Part shown: positions 26,202-34,353 of the stretch, piece after piece
Numbering within the stretch: position 1 is the first letter of the stretch
How the letters are laid out: each line of letters starts with the position of its first letter
Assembly: GCA_965199245.1 (NCBI GenBank)
Contig: CBDAQP010000003.1
Coordinates: 248,001-312,000, forward strand
Origin: Carbonatibacter sp965199245
GTDB taxonomy: Bacteria > Pseudomonadota > Alphaproteobacteria > Kiloniellales > Kiloniellaceae
Reading direction: 5' to 3'
DNA length: 64,000 nt
Made by a program: the position numbers and the translations under genes
Notes under the pieces: model-generated
Databases searched by the model: none
What the model was told of the DNA's origin: nothing
Seen by the model: only the letters and a program-made list of their open reading frames with translations

Positions 26202-26567
26202 TTAAAACTTCAGGCCGGCCTCACGGGCGGCCTCAGCAACAGCCTTGATACGACCGTGATAAAGATAACTGCCCCGGTCAAAAACAACCTCGCCCACCCC
26301 TGCAGCAATCGCACGCTCACCAATCAGCTTGCCAACAGAAGCCGCCGCAGTCACATCTGCACCTGTTTTCAACTGTTTTTTGAGATCGCTTTCGAGGCTC
26401 GACGCCGCTGCAAGGGTCACACCCTTACTGTCGTCGATAACCTGAGCATAGATATTTTTGCTCGATCGAAAAACGGACAATCGCAAGCGACCGACTGCTT
26501 TGCGTCGAATTTGTGTACGAACGCGGCGTTTACGGCGTTCATCAAGAGAAAGCTTTTTCATGGTCAT
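26202..26567 (-). CDS. rplR: 50S ribosomal protein L18
   Basis: A 121-residue 5S-rRNA-binding protein: RRKRRVRTQIRRKAVGRLRL, VFRSSKNIYAQVIDDSKG and the C-terminal FDRGSYLYHGRIKAVAEAAREAGLKF block. The ATG at 26565-26567 overlaps the rplF TGA and is correctly spaced from a GGAAGG site; a second ATG two codons later is possible. Confidence 0.96.
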   Translation of the reverse strand: MTMKKLSLDERRKRRVRTQIRRKAVGRLRLSVFRSSKNIYAQVIDDSKGVTLAAASSLESDLKKQLKTGADVTAAASVGKLIGERAIAAGVGEVVFDRGSYLYHGRIKAVAEAAREAGLKF

Positions 26568-27097
26568 TTCTTCTTGCCTTCCTTACGCAGGATGACTTCA
26601 TCCGCATATCTAACCCCCTTACCTTTATAGGGCTCCGGCGGACGATATGCCCGAATATTTGCGGCAACCTGACCTACAAGCTGTTTATCACGCCCGAAGA
26701 CACGAACAGAGGTCGGTTTCTCGCACTTAATTTCGATTCCCTCTGGAATGGGGAACAAAACATCATGAGAAAAACCAAGTGACAAATTCAAGATTTCCCC
26801 CTGAACCTGCGCACGATAACCGACACCATTGATATCCAAATCACGGATAAAGCCGCTGGAGACACCTTCGACCAGATTGTTAATCCGGGCGCGAGCAGTT
26901 CCCCACATCGAGCGGGCCTTTTTACTATCATTGGCGGGCGTCACAACAATCGCTTTGTCTTCGACCGCGATCTGAACATCGCCCGTCGCCGTAAAAGACA
27001 GCTCACCAAGTTTGCCCTTCGCCGTGACGGTCACGCCCTCGACAGTAACGCTCACACCTTCTGGAATCGCAACGGGATTCTTGCCAACACGTGACAC
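26564..27097 (-). CDS. rplF: 50S ribosomal protein L6
   Basis: A GTG at 27095-27097 behind an A/G-rich AGGAAAGGGG site gives the standard 177 residues, (V)SRVGKNPVAIPEGVSV. Two L6 repeats are visible, ending with GKGVRYADEVILRKEGKKK and, earlier, PEPYKGKG. The longer ATG-initiated frame would overlap rpsH and is rejected. Confidence 0.96.
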   Translation of the reverse strand: MSRVGKNPVAIPEGVSVTVEGVTVTAKGKLGELSFTATGDVQIAVEDKAIVVTPANDSKKARSMWGTARARINNLVEGVSSGFIRDLDINGVGYRAQVQGEILNLSLGFSHDVLFPIPEGIEIKCEKPTSVRVFGRDKQLVGQVAANIRAYRPPEPYKGKGVRYADEVILRKEGKKK

Positions 27098-27111
27098 ATC
27101 TTTCCCCTTTC

Positions 27112-27510
27112 CTAGAAAACTTGACAGAGGACTTCGCCGCCAACATTGGCTACGCGCGCCTCGTTGTCTGACATCACACCACACGGGGTGGACAGAATTG
27201 TGACACCAAACCCATTATAAAAGCGGGATAGTTCCTTGATTTTGGAATAAACCCGACGTCCAGGGCGGGAAACACGACTAATCTCAGAAATAACCGCCTC
27301 GCCATCCGCATATTTGAGCTCGACCACAAGCTCGCTAACACCCTTGCGAATGTCTTCCTTCGAATAGCCCCGAATATAACCTTCACGCAACAACACCTCG
27401 AGGACATTGACCCGCAACTTTGAAGCGGGTGTCCGAACAGAGGCTTTACCAACCCGTTGTCCATTGCGGATGCGGGTCAGCATATCCCCCAGGGGATCGC
27501 TCATCGCCAT
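27112..27510 (-). CDS. rpsH: 30S ribosomal protein S8
   Basis: A 132-residue protein with MSDPLGDMLTRIRNGQ at the N-terminus, LLREGYIRGY, RPGRRVYSKIKELSRFYNGFG and the family C-terminus STPCGVMSDNEARVANVGGEVLCQVF. It regulates the spc operon in E. coli by binding mRNA; whether that holds here is unknown. It lies between rpsN and rplF. Confidence 0.97.
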   Translation of the reverse strand: MAMSDPLGDMLTRIRNGQRVGKASVRTPASKLRVNVLEVLLREGYIRGYSKEDIRKGVSELVVELKYADGEAVISEISRVSRPGRRVYSKIKELSRFYNGFGVTILSTPCGVMSDNEARVANVGGEVLCQVF

Positions 27511-27526
27511 CTCGCTGTTCCTTTCC

Positions 27527-27832
27527 TTACCAACTGGATTTCACGACACCCGGAACCTGACCAACAGAGGCCAGATCACGCAGGGCAATACGGGACATTC
27601 TGAACTTGCGATAAAATGCACGCGGACGTCCCGTTACCTCACAACGATTGCGCAAACGCACACGAGAACCGTCACGTTTGAGTTGCGCCAGCTTGAGAGT
27701 CGCCATAAAACGCTCTTCTGGTGATGCGTCGCGATTGGTCGCAAGTGCCTTAAGCGTGGCACGCTTCGTAGCCTGCTGAGCCACCAGCTTCTCCCGACGC
27801 TTGTTTTTTTCCACGGCAGATTTTTTTGCCAT
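27527..27832 (-). CDS. rpsN: 30S ribosomal protein S14
   Basis: The 101-residue long form without the zinc-ribbon cysteine pairs: MAKKSAVEKNKRREKLV, then SPEERFMATLKLAQLKRDGS and NRCEVTGRPRAFYRKFRMSR, ending PGVVKSSW. It lies between rplE and rpsH. Confidence 0.97.
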   Translation of the reverse strand: MAKKSAVEKNKRREKLVAQQATKRATLKALATNRDASPEERFMATLKLAQLKRDGSRVRLRNRCEVTGRPRAFYRKFRMSRIALRDLASVGQVPGVVKSSW

Positions 27833-27846
27833 TGTTGATGTTCCTT

Positions 27847-28395
27847 TCAGCCCTTGACTTGAAAAGGCATATCGAACGCCTTTAGAAGCGCGTGGGCTTC
27901 TTCGTCAGATTTCGCAGTAGTACAGATTGTAATGTTCATCCCCCGGATCTCATCAATTTGGTCATATTCGATCTCTGGAAAAACAATCTGCTCTTTCAAA
28001 CCCATGTTATAGTTGCCTTGACCATCAAATGCACGGGGTGACACACCACGAAAATCCCGCACACGCGGCAAAGCAATGGTAATCAGACGATCAAGAAATT
28101 CGTACATTCGGGTTCCACGAAGCGTAACCTTGCAACCAAGGGGCATCCCGTCACGCACCTTGAAACCAGCAATTGATTTCTTCGCACGAGTCACCACAGG
28201 CTTCTGACCTGCGATTCGAGACAGCTCCTCAGCCGCAGCTTTCACTTTCTTGGAATCCTGCACGGCCTTACCCACACCCACATTGAGCACGATTTTTTCA
28301 AGTCGCGGCATCATCATCGGGTTGGAATAGTTAAACTGCTCGGATAGAGCAGGTTTAACTTTTTCTTCAAAATGTTTTTTCAAACGCGGTTGCAT
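27847..28395 (-). CDS. rplE: 50S ribosomal protein L5
   Basis: A 182-residue 5S-rRNA-associated protein. PRLEKIVLNVGVGKAVQDSK, QKPVVTRAKKSIAGFKVRDG, VTLRGTRMYEFLDRLI and GMNITICTTAKSDEEAHALL are all present in order. It lies between rplX and rpsN. Confidence 0.97.
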   Translation of the reverse strand: MQPRLKKHFEEKVKPALSEQFNYSNPMMMPRLEKIVLNVGVGKAVQDSKKVKAAAEELSRIAGQKPVVTRAKKSIAGFKVRDGMPLGCKVTLRGTRMYEFLDRLITIALPRVRDFRGVSPRAFDGQGNYNMGLKEQIVFPEIEYDQIDEIRGMNITICTTAKSDEEAHALLKAFDMPFQVKG

Positions 28396-28411
28396 TTCAG
28401 ATCACTCCTGA

Positions 28412-28729
28412 TCACGCATCAATGGCTTCGCCAGATTTTTTGGCGAAACGAATTTTTTTGCCCTTGTCATCAAAGCGAAAGCCGACACGGGTCGCCGCCC
28501 CAGATTTCGGATCAACATGGGCAATGTTTGAAACGTGGACAGGTGCTTCCTTTTCGACAATCCCCCCCGCAGAGGTTTGGGACGGGCGCGTGTGACGTTT
28601 GACGATATTCACACCTTGGACAACAACGCGACCTTCGCGCGTGAGGACAGACAATACCTCACCTTTTTTCCCCCGATCACGTCCCGTCGTCACAACAACC
28701 TGATCGCCTTTCTTGATTCTTTGCGCCAT
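28412..28729 (-). CDS. rplX: 50S ribosomal protein L24
   Basis: A 105-residue KOW-domain protein: IKKGDQVVVTTGRDRGKKGEVLSV, then VVVQGVNIVKRHTRPSQTSAGGIVEKEAP and RVGFRFDDKGKKIRFAKKSGE in segments. It lies 2 bases after rplN. Confidence 0.97.
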   Translation of the reverse strand: MAQRIKKGDQVVVTTGRDRGKKGEVLSVLTREGRVVVQGVNIVKRHTRPSQTSAGGIVEKEAPVHVSNIAHVDPKSGAATRVGFRFDDKGKKIRFAKKSGEAIDA

Positions 28730-28731
28730 GG

Positions 28732-29100
28732 TTACAGCACCTCCGGGGCAAGAGAAACAATTTTCATGAAGTTACGCGCACGCAACTCACGGGTCACAGG
28801 GCCAAAAATACGCGTTCCGATTGGCTCATCCTGCTTATTAAGCAAAACAGCAGAATTGCTGTCAAAGCGGATCGAGGTTCCATCCGGGCGACAAATTTCC
28901 TTCGCTGTCCGCACAATGACCGCACGATGAACGTCGCCTTTTTTGACGCGTCCACGCGGAATGGCTTCCTTGACGGAAACCTTGATCACATCACCAACAC
29001 CTGCGGTTTTTCGTTTAGAACCGCCAAGTACCTTGATGCACTGGACTCGACGCGCACCGGAATTATCGGCGACATCAAGTTGCGTTTGCATCTGGATCAT
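28732..29100 (-). CDS. rplN: 50S ribosomal protein L14
   Basis: The 122-residue L14 is fully recognisable: MIQMQTQLDVADNSGARRVQ, KVLGGSKRKTAGVGD, the basic RGRVKKGDVHRAVIVRT loop, and FGPVTRELRARNFMKIVSLAPEVL in segments. It is preceded by rpsQ. Confidence 0.98.
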   Translation of the reverse strand: MIQMQTQLDVADNSGARRVQCIKVLGGSKRKTAGVGDVIKVSVKEAIPRGRVKKGDVHRAVIVRTAKEICRPDGTSIRFDSNSAVLLNKQDEPIGTRIFGPVTRELRARNFMKIVSLAPEVL

Positions 29101-29113
29101 CTGGTTTTATCCT

Positions 29114-29359
29114 TCACTCTACGTCAGAATTTTCACCCACCACTTTCCAAGATTTTGTTTTGGAGATGGGTGGACACTCAATAATGCGAACTTTATCGCC
29201 TTCTCGACAGTTATTTGATTCATCATGGGCATGATATTTTTTAGACCGCTTGATGAATTTTTTATAAACGGGGTGCATAACGCGACGTTCAACAAGAACA
29301 GTAATTGTCTTGTCTGTTTTATCGCTCACAACAACACCCTGTAGAACACGCCGTGGCAT
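29114..29359 (-). CDS. rpsQ: 30S ribosomal protein S17
   Basis: The ATG at 29357-29359 stands seven bases after GAGGAG and gives 81 residues, MPRRVLQGVVVSDKTDKTITV; a TTG two codons earlier is not needed. The OB-fold block RRVMHPVYKKFIKRSKKYHAHDE and ECPPISKTKSWKVV complete the family pattern. Confidence 0.96.
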   Translation of the reverse strand: MPRRVLQGVVVSDKTDKTITVLVERRVMHPVYKKFIKRSKKYHAHDESNNCREGDKVRIIECPPISKTKSWKVVGENSDVE

Positions 29360-29370
29360 GGTCAAACTCC

Positions 29371-29565
29371 TCAGGAAGTAGCCCGCAAAGACTGCAGGAC
29401 AGTTTTTACACGGGCAATGTCACGCCGAACAAGGCGCACACGGGCTGTATTTTCCAACTGACCGGATGCGGCCTGAAAACGAAGGTTGAACTGTTCTTTA
29501 CGCAGTTCAATCAAATCCGCTTTTAACTCATCAGCGGATTTGGTGCGAAGATCAGATGCCTTCAT
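29371..29565 (-). CDS. rpmC: 50S ribosomal protein L29
   Basis: A 64-residue helical hairpin protein: the segment DELKADLIELRKEQFNLRFQ, then QLENTARVRLVRRDIARVKT. Its ATG overlaps the rplP stop (ATGA), indicating coupling. Confidence 0.96.
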   Translation of the reverse strand: MKASDLRTKSADELKADLIELRKEQFNLRFQAASGQLENTARVRLVRRDIARVKTVLQSLRATS

Positions 29566-29987
29566 GATTTTTCTCCCTCACCCGGACGCGCAACAAATTT
29601 AGTCTGGACAGGAAGTTTCGCAGAGGCAAGACAAAAAGCCTCGCGGGCGAGATCCATTGAAACGCCATCAAGCTCAAACATGACCCGTCCGGGTTTAACC
29701 TTTGCGGCCCACCATTCTGGATTACCCTTACCCTTACCCTGACGAACCTCAGCAGGCTTAGAAGACACAGGCGTATCTGGGAAAATACGAATCCACAATT
29801 TTCCAACCCGTTTCATATGACGGGTTACAGAACGACGCGCGGCTTCGATCTGACGCGCAGAAATTCGACCTGGCGTAACGGCTTTCAGGCCGTAAGCCCC
29901 GAAGTTTAATTCGGTGCCGCCCTTTGCCGTACCATGAATACGCCCTTTGTGAGCTTTGCGGAATTTTGTCCGCTTTGGTTGTAACAT
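29562..29987 (-). CDS. rplP: 50S ribosomal protein L16
   Basis: A 141-residue protein with MLQPKRTKFRKAHKGRIHG, FGAYGLKAVTPGRISARQIEA, KLWIRIFPDTPVSSKPAEVR, GKGNPEWWAAKVKPGRVMFE and the C-terminal LASAKLPVQTKFV, in order. It lies between rpsC and rpmC. Confidence 0.97.
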   Translation of the reverse strand: MLQPKRTKFRKAHKGRIHGTAKGGTELNFGAYGLKAVTPGRISARQIEAARRSVTRHMKRVGKLWIRIFPDTPVSSKPAEVRQGKGKGNPEWWAAKVKPGRVMFELDGVSMDLAREAFCLASAKLPVQTKFVARPGEGEKS

Positions 29988-30004
29988 TTTATCTTTCCCC
30001 TGAT

Positions 30005-30682
30005 CTATCGGGCTATCTGTGAATCCCGGGTGCGTTTGTCGAAGGCCATTGGATCATAAGCAAGAACCTCGCCCTTAAAAATCCAAACCTTCACACCCAG
30101 AATACCATAGGTCGTCAGAGCGCGGGCCTCTGCATAATCAATATCCGCGCGCAGGGTATGAAGCGGAACGCGTCCTTCGCGATACCATTCAGTCCGGGCA
30201 ATTTCTGCCCCACCCAAGCGACCTGCACAGTTGATTCGCACCCCCTGCGCACCAAGACGCATGGCAGATTGAACCGCGCGCTTCATGGCACGACGAAAAG
30301 CCACACGGCGCTCCAGTTGGGAACAAATATTTTCCGCAACCAGATTGGCATCAAGTTCAGGTTTGCGGATTTCAACAATATTCAAATGAACCTCTGAAGA
30401 GGTCATTTTTTGCAAAACCCCGCGCAGTTTTTCAATTTCCGCGCCTTTTTTGCCGATAACAACGCCGGGCCGAGCTGTGTAGATAGTCACACGCGCTTTT
30501 TTAGCAGGACGCTCAACAACAATCCGGGAGACCCCGGCCTGTTTCAAGTTTTGACGCAGATAGTCGCGGATGCGTATATCCTCATGCAATAAATCGGCGT
30601 AATCTCCATCGGAAAACCAGCAGGAATCCCAAGTACGGTTGATCCCCACGCGAAGACCAATTGGATTAATTTTCTGACCCAT
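30005..30682 (-). CDS. rpsC: 30S ribosomal protein S3
   Basis: The ATG at 30680-30682, which overlaps the rplV TAA stop, gives 225 residues starting MGQKINPIGLRVGINRTWDS. The KH-type domain shows TARPGVVIGKKGAEIEKLR, and the C-terminal domain shows CAGRLGGAEIARTEWYREGR and PLHTLRADIDYAEARA. A longer frame into rplV is rejected. Confidence 0.97.
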   Translation of the reverse strand: MGQKINPIGLRVGINRTWDSCWFSDGDYADLLHEDIRIRDYLRQNLKQAGVSRIVVERPAKKARVTIYTARPGVVIGKKGAEIEKLRGVLQKMTSSEVHLNIVEIRKPELDANLVAENICSQLERRVAFRRAMKRAVQSAMRLGAQGVRINCAGRLGGAEIARTEWYREGRVPLHTLRADIDYAEARALTTYGILGVKVWIFKGEVLAYDPMAFDKRTRDSQIAR

Positions 30683-31062
30683 TACGCAGCCTCCTCGCGT
30701 TCGCGAACAACAACAGTCAAACGTGACCACGGCTTGAGCAAACGACCGACGCGCCCACGCGCACGGGCGCGAAAGCGTTTCATGACAAAACCCTTACCAA
30801 CATAGGCCTCTGCGATATAGAGGCGATCCACATCGAGTTGGTGATTATTTTCAGCATTCGCAATCGCGGCTTGGACAGCTTTACGCACCTCCTCCGCAAT
30901 ACGACGCTTGTTAAAGGTCAGCTCTGCCAACGCACGCTCTGCGGGCTTACCTCGAATTGAGGCTGCCACCAGATTGAGTTTCTGCGCAGAGGTACGAAGA
31001 TTGACAACAACAGCGCGAGCTTCATTGTCTGCCAGCGAACGGGCGCGTGTAGACTTGCTCAT
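30682..31062 (-). CDS. rplV: 50S ribosomal protein L22
   Basis: A 126-residue protein with RTSAQKLNLVAASIRGKPAE, NAENNHQLDVDRLYIAEAYV and the C-terminal beta-hairpin region FRARARGRVGRLLKPWSRLT. The N-terminus overlaps rpsS by 4 bases (ATGA). Confidence 0.97.
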   Translation of the reverse strand: MSKSTRARSLADNEARAVVVNLRTSAQKLNLVAASIRGKPAERALAELTFNKRRIAEEVRKAVQAAIANAENNHQLDVDRLYIAEAYVGKGFVMKRFRARARGRVGRLLKPWSRLTVVVREREEAA

Positions 31063-31343
31063 TTTTTGCCTTTCTTCGCCTTCTTGTCCACACCATGACC
31101 GTAATAGGTCCGGGACGGAGCGAATTCACCAAATTTGTGACCAACCATGTTCTCGGAAACGAGAACAGGAATGTGTCTCTGGCCATTATAGACACCAAAC
31201 GTCAAGCCGACAAACTGCGGCATAATCGTCGAGCGACGAGACCAAGTTTTAACAATTTCGTTGCGACCAGAAGCTCGAACGGCTTCTGCCTTCTTGAGAA
31301 GGTAGGCATCAACGAAAGGGCCTTTCCAGACGGAGCGCGCCAT
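31059..31343 (-). CDS. rpsS: 30S ribosomal protein S19
   Basis: A 94-residue protein: MARSVWKGPFVDAYLLKKAE, TWSRRSTIMPQFVGLTFGVY, and MVGHKFGEFAPSRTYYGHG. It lies between rplB and rplV. Confidence 0.98.
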   Translation of the reverse strand: MARSVWKGPFVDAYLLKKAEAVRASGRNEIVKTWSRRSTIMPQFVGLTFGVYNGQRHIPVLVSENMVGHKFGEFAPSRTYYGHGVDKKAKKGKK

Positions 31344-31361
31344 AATACGAACCTTCCCCGA

Positions 31362-32189
31362 TTAACGTTTGTGACGACGACGAATGATCAAACCATCCGT
31401 CTTTTTATTACGACGCGTTTTCGCGCCCTTGGTAGGTTTACCCCAAGGAGTCACGGGGTGACGCCCTCCAGAGGTTCGCCCCTCACCACCGCCATGCGGA
31501 TGGTCAATCGGGTTCATCGCGACACCGCGAACAGACCCCCGACGCCCGAGCCAACGCGACCGCCCCGCCTTACCAAGGTTTTGGTTCGCATTATCCGGGT
31601 TAGAAACAGCCCCGATGGTCGCCCGACACTCTCCCCGCACCAAGCGAAGCTCACCAGAACTGAGGCGAATTTGAGCGTAAGGGCCGTCGCGCCCAACCAG
31701 TTGAACATAAGCCCCCGCAGAGCGCGCGAGTTGCCCCCCCTTGCCAGCCTTAAGCTCAACATTATGCACAATTGAACCAACAGGCACGGCACTCAGCGGC
31801 ATCGCATTTCCAGGCTTGACATCTGCTTTTGCCGCAGAAACAACCTGATCACCAACACCCAGACGTTGCGGAGCCAGAATATAGGATAGTTCCCCGTCCG
31901 CATATTCAATCAAGGCAATAAAGGCCGTACGATTCGGGTCATATTCAATACGTTGAACCGTCGCAGAAATATCCAGCTTGTTCCGCCTAAAGTCAACCAG
32001 ACGATAACTACGCTTATGCCCCCCCCCACGGTAACGCATAGTAATACGCCCTGTATTATTACGCCCACCGGATTTAGACAGCCCATGAGTCAATTTTTTG
32101 ACTGGCTTGCCCTTATACAGGCCAGAACGATCAATCAGAACAAGGTTACGTTGGCTTGGCGTAACCGGATTAAAGGTCTTCAAAGCCAT
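31362..32189 (-). CDS. rplB: 50S ribosomal protein L2
   Basis: A 275-residue peptidyl-transferase-centre protein. MALKTFNPVTPSQRNLVLID, GRNNTGRITMRYRGGGHKR, PVGSIVHNVELKAGKGGQLA and the signature NPIDHPHGGGEGRTSGGRHP are present, with the conserved His residues of the C-terminal domain. Confidence 0.98.
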   Translation of the reverse strand: MALKTFNPVTPSQRNLVLIDRSGLYKGKPVKKLTHGLSKSGGRNNTGRITMRYRGGGHKRSYRLVDFRRNKLDISATVQRIEYDPNRTAFIALIEYADGELSYILAPQRLGVGDQVVSAAKADVKPGNAMPLSAVPVGSIVHNVELKAGKGGQLARSAGAYVQLVGRDGPYAQIRLSSGELRLVRGECRATIGAVSNPDNANQNLGKAGRSRWLGRRGSVRGVAMNPIDHPHGGGEGRTSGGRHPVTPWGKPTKGAKTRRNKKTDGLIIRRRHKR

Positions 32190-32192
32190 CGG

Positions 32193-32528
32193 TTATATTC
32201 CTGTCGTCACATCAATGTTGTGGCCATCCGCCAAGGTCACAATTGCCTTTTTGTAGTCAGAGCGACGACCAAGGCGACCGCGGAATCGTTTACTCTTTCC
32301 TGCTTGGCGAAGAGTGTTGACCGCCTTGACCTTCACATCAAAGAGTGCCTCAATCGCCGCCCCGATCTCCGGTTTGGTCGCGTCAAGAGAAACTTGGAAT
32401 GTCACCTGATTATGGTCTGCACCCAGAGTGGATTTTTCTGTGACCACAGGACGGCGGATAATTTCATACCGCCGCTCCGCAGAAACAATGACTGCCGGAG
32501 CAGCCTTACGTGCACGCGCTCTACTCAT
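32193..32528 (-). CDS. rplW: 50S ribosomal protein L23
   Basis: A 111-residue exit-tunnel protein with an extra basic N-terminus, then IIRRPVVTEKSTLGADHNQV, FDVKVKAVNTLRQAGKSKRF and a C-terminal KKAIVTLADGHNID. Docking site for signal recognition particle and trigger factor in general. It overlaps rplD by 4 bases. Confidence 0.96.
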   Translation of the reverse strand: MSRARARKAAPAVIVSAERRYEIIRRPVVTEKSTLGADHNQVTFQVSLDATKPEIGAAIEALFDVKVKAVNTLRQAGKSKRFRGRLGRRSDYKKAIVTLADGHNIDVTTGI

Positions 32529-33142
32529 GACAGCCGGGCCTCCAGTACTTGCACGGCGTCTTTGGTCAAAACCAATAGATCACGCCGCAAAATGTCATAT
32601 ACATTTGCGCCCTGCGACGGCAGGACATCAACACAAGGAATATTGCGTGTCGCGCGAACAAAGTTCGCATTCACTGACCCGCCCCCAACGATTAACGCAG
32701 AAGACCAACCAAGAACAGACAACTTTTTCGCCAGCACAGAGGTCTTCACCTCTTCTGTGTCCAAACTGTCCACAACAACCAACTGCCCTTCGGCAAGCTT
32801 GACAGAAAGTGCCGTCTTCAAGGCCAAACGCCGCACTTTTTTGGGCAGATCAATCGCATGATCACGCACGCGCGGCCCATGAACAACCCCGCCACCGCGA
32901 AAGACATTCGCACGAATAGAACCATGGCGGGCACCCCCGCCTTTTTGACGTTTAATCTTGCGCGTGGAGCCTGAAACCTCGCCGCGCTCTTTTACTTTAT
33001 GAGTTCCGGCACGACGTTTCGCCAACTGATAACTGACCATACGCGCTAGCAAATCACCCCGGACAGCCACACCGAAAACAGAGTCATTCAGCTCAATGTC
33101 GCCGGATTTTTTGTTTTCGAGGGAAGTAACCGCGATTTTCAT
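32525..33142 (-). CDS. rplD: 50S ribosomal protein L4
   Basis: A 205-residue protein with the tunnel loop RKIKRQKGGGARHGSIRANV and FRGGGVVHGPRVRDHAIDLP, and a C-terminal ARATRNIPCVDVLPSQGANVY-like block split across residues 165-185. L4 autoregulates the S10 operon in E. coli; no equivalent leader is evident here. Confidence 0.96.
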   Translation of the reverse strand: MKIAVTSLENKKSGDIELNDSVFGVAVRGDLLARMVSYQLAKRRAGTHKVKERGEVSGSTRKIKRQKGGGARHGSIRANVFRGGGVVHGPRVRDHAIDLPKKVRRLALKTALSVKLAEGQLVVVDSLDTEEVKTSVLAKKLSVLGWSSALIVGGGSVNANFVRATRNIPCVDVLPSQGANVYDILRRDLLVLTKDAVQVLEARLS

Positions 33143-33145
33143 AGG

Positions 33146-33883
33146 CTACGCCTCCTTTTCTTTAGACGACCCCGACTCGGAAACCGCATCAGAGCCAGAA
33201 ACAACATCAGCAATCTCTAACCCAGCAGGAAAAGGTATGCCATCGGGAAGCTTGCGTTTAACCGCATCGCGTACAAAAACCCAACCACCTTTTGAACCAG
33301 GCACAGCACCCTTAATTATCAACAAACCCTGCGCAGCATCAGCCGCAATAACTTCGAGGTTTTGAGTCGTCACACGGCGATTACCCATATGACCAGCCAT
33401 CTTCTTACCCTTGAACACCTTGCCCGGATCTTGGCTATTTCCTGTCGAACCATGCGCCCGGTGAGAAATTGACACACCGTGCGACGCCCGCAGGCCACCA
33501 AAATTATGGCGCTTCATCGCCCCGGCAAACCCCTTTCCGATTGATGTTCCCGTCACATCAACATACTGGCCCGCAACAAAATGATCCGCAGAAAGTTCTG
33601 CACCAATATCAAGCACGGCGTCTTCGGACACACGAAATTCAGCAAGCATTTTTTTAGGTACAACCTTTGCGTTTGCAAAATGTCCACGCTCCGCCTTCGT
33701 GACCCGTTTCACCTTTACCTCACCACACCCAAGCTGAACAGCAGTATAGCCGTCACGCTCGCGAGTACGAACATCAACAACTTGGCAACCATCAAGTTTC
33801 AAAACAGTCACAGGGACATGAACCCCGCCTTCCGTAAAGACACGAGACATACCAAGTTTCTGCGCAATAATTCCCGTACGCAT
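33146..33883 (-). CDS. rplC: 50S ribosomal protein L3
   Basis: A 245-residue protein: MRTGIIAQKLGMSRVF, YTAVQLGCGEVKVKRVTKAE, GTSIGKGFAGAMKRHNFGG, ASHGVSISHRAHGSTGNSQD and the closing LIIKGAVPGSKGGWVFVRDA. The C-terminal extension (about 215-245) is Ser/Glu-rich and longer than usual. Confidence 0.96.
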   Translation of the reverse strand: MRTGIIAQKLGMSRVFTEGGVHVPVTVLKLDGCQVVDVRTRERDGYTAVQLGCGEVKVKRVTKAERGHFANAKVVPKKMLAEFRVSEDAVLDIGAELSADHFVAGQYVDVTGTSIGKGFAGAMKRHNFGGLRASHGVSISHRAHGSTGNSQDPGKVFKGKKMAGHMGNRRVTTQNLEVIAADAAQGLLIIKGAVPGSKGGWVFVRDAVKRKLPDGIPFPAGLEIADVVSGSDAVSESGSSKEKEA

Positions 33884-33888
33884 CTCAC

Positions 33889-34203
33889 CTAGCCTTTCAA
33901 TTTGATCTCGACATCAACACCAGCAGCAAGATCAAGCTTCATCAGCGCATCAACGGTCTGCGGTGTTGGTTCGACAATATCAAGAAGACGTTTGTGCGTC
34001 CGCATTTCGAACTGCTCGCGGCTTTTTTTGTCGATATGCGGGCCGCGCAAAACTGTGAATTTCTCAATACGCGTCGGCAGTGGAATTGGGCCACGCACCT
34101 GTGCGCCTGTTCGTTTTGCCGTACCCACGATCTCCGAAGTCGATTGGTCAAGCACGCGGTGATCATACGCCTTCAGTCGAATACGAATATTCTGGCTGTC
34201 CAT
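33889..34203 (-). CDS. rpsJ: 30S ribosomal protein S10
   Basis: A 104-residue protein, also the NusE antitermination factor: QNIRIRLKAYDHRVLDQSTS, GPIPLPTRIEKFTVLRGPH, KKSREQFEMRTHKRLLDIVE. It opens the S10 operon. The 233-base gap before it holds the tuf 3' flank, a TTTTCCC/GGGAAAA hairpin (34316-34332) and a perfect minus-strand TTGACA at 34267-34272 without an evident minus-10 box. Confidence 0.97.
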   Translation of the reverse strand: MDSQNIRIRLKAYDHRVLDQSTSEIVGTAKRTGAQVRGPIPLPTRIEKFTVLRGPHIDKKSREQFEMRTHKRLLDIVEPTPQTVDALMKLDLAAGVDVEIKLKG

Positions 34204-34353
34204 TTTTCAGCCACCCTCTCAATTAACCCGCTCTTGCTCCAGCAAACGCCAAGAACAGAGGAACGCTGTCAATCCCTTTCCCGTTCAATAAAAACAAATA
34301 TAAAGGAAACTTGCCTTTTCCCAAGGGGAAAAACAATGACAAGAGCACCCAGA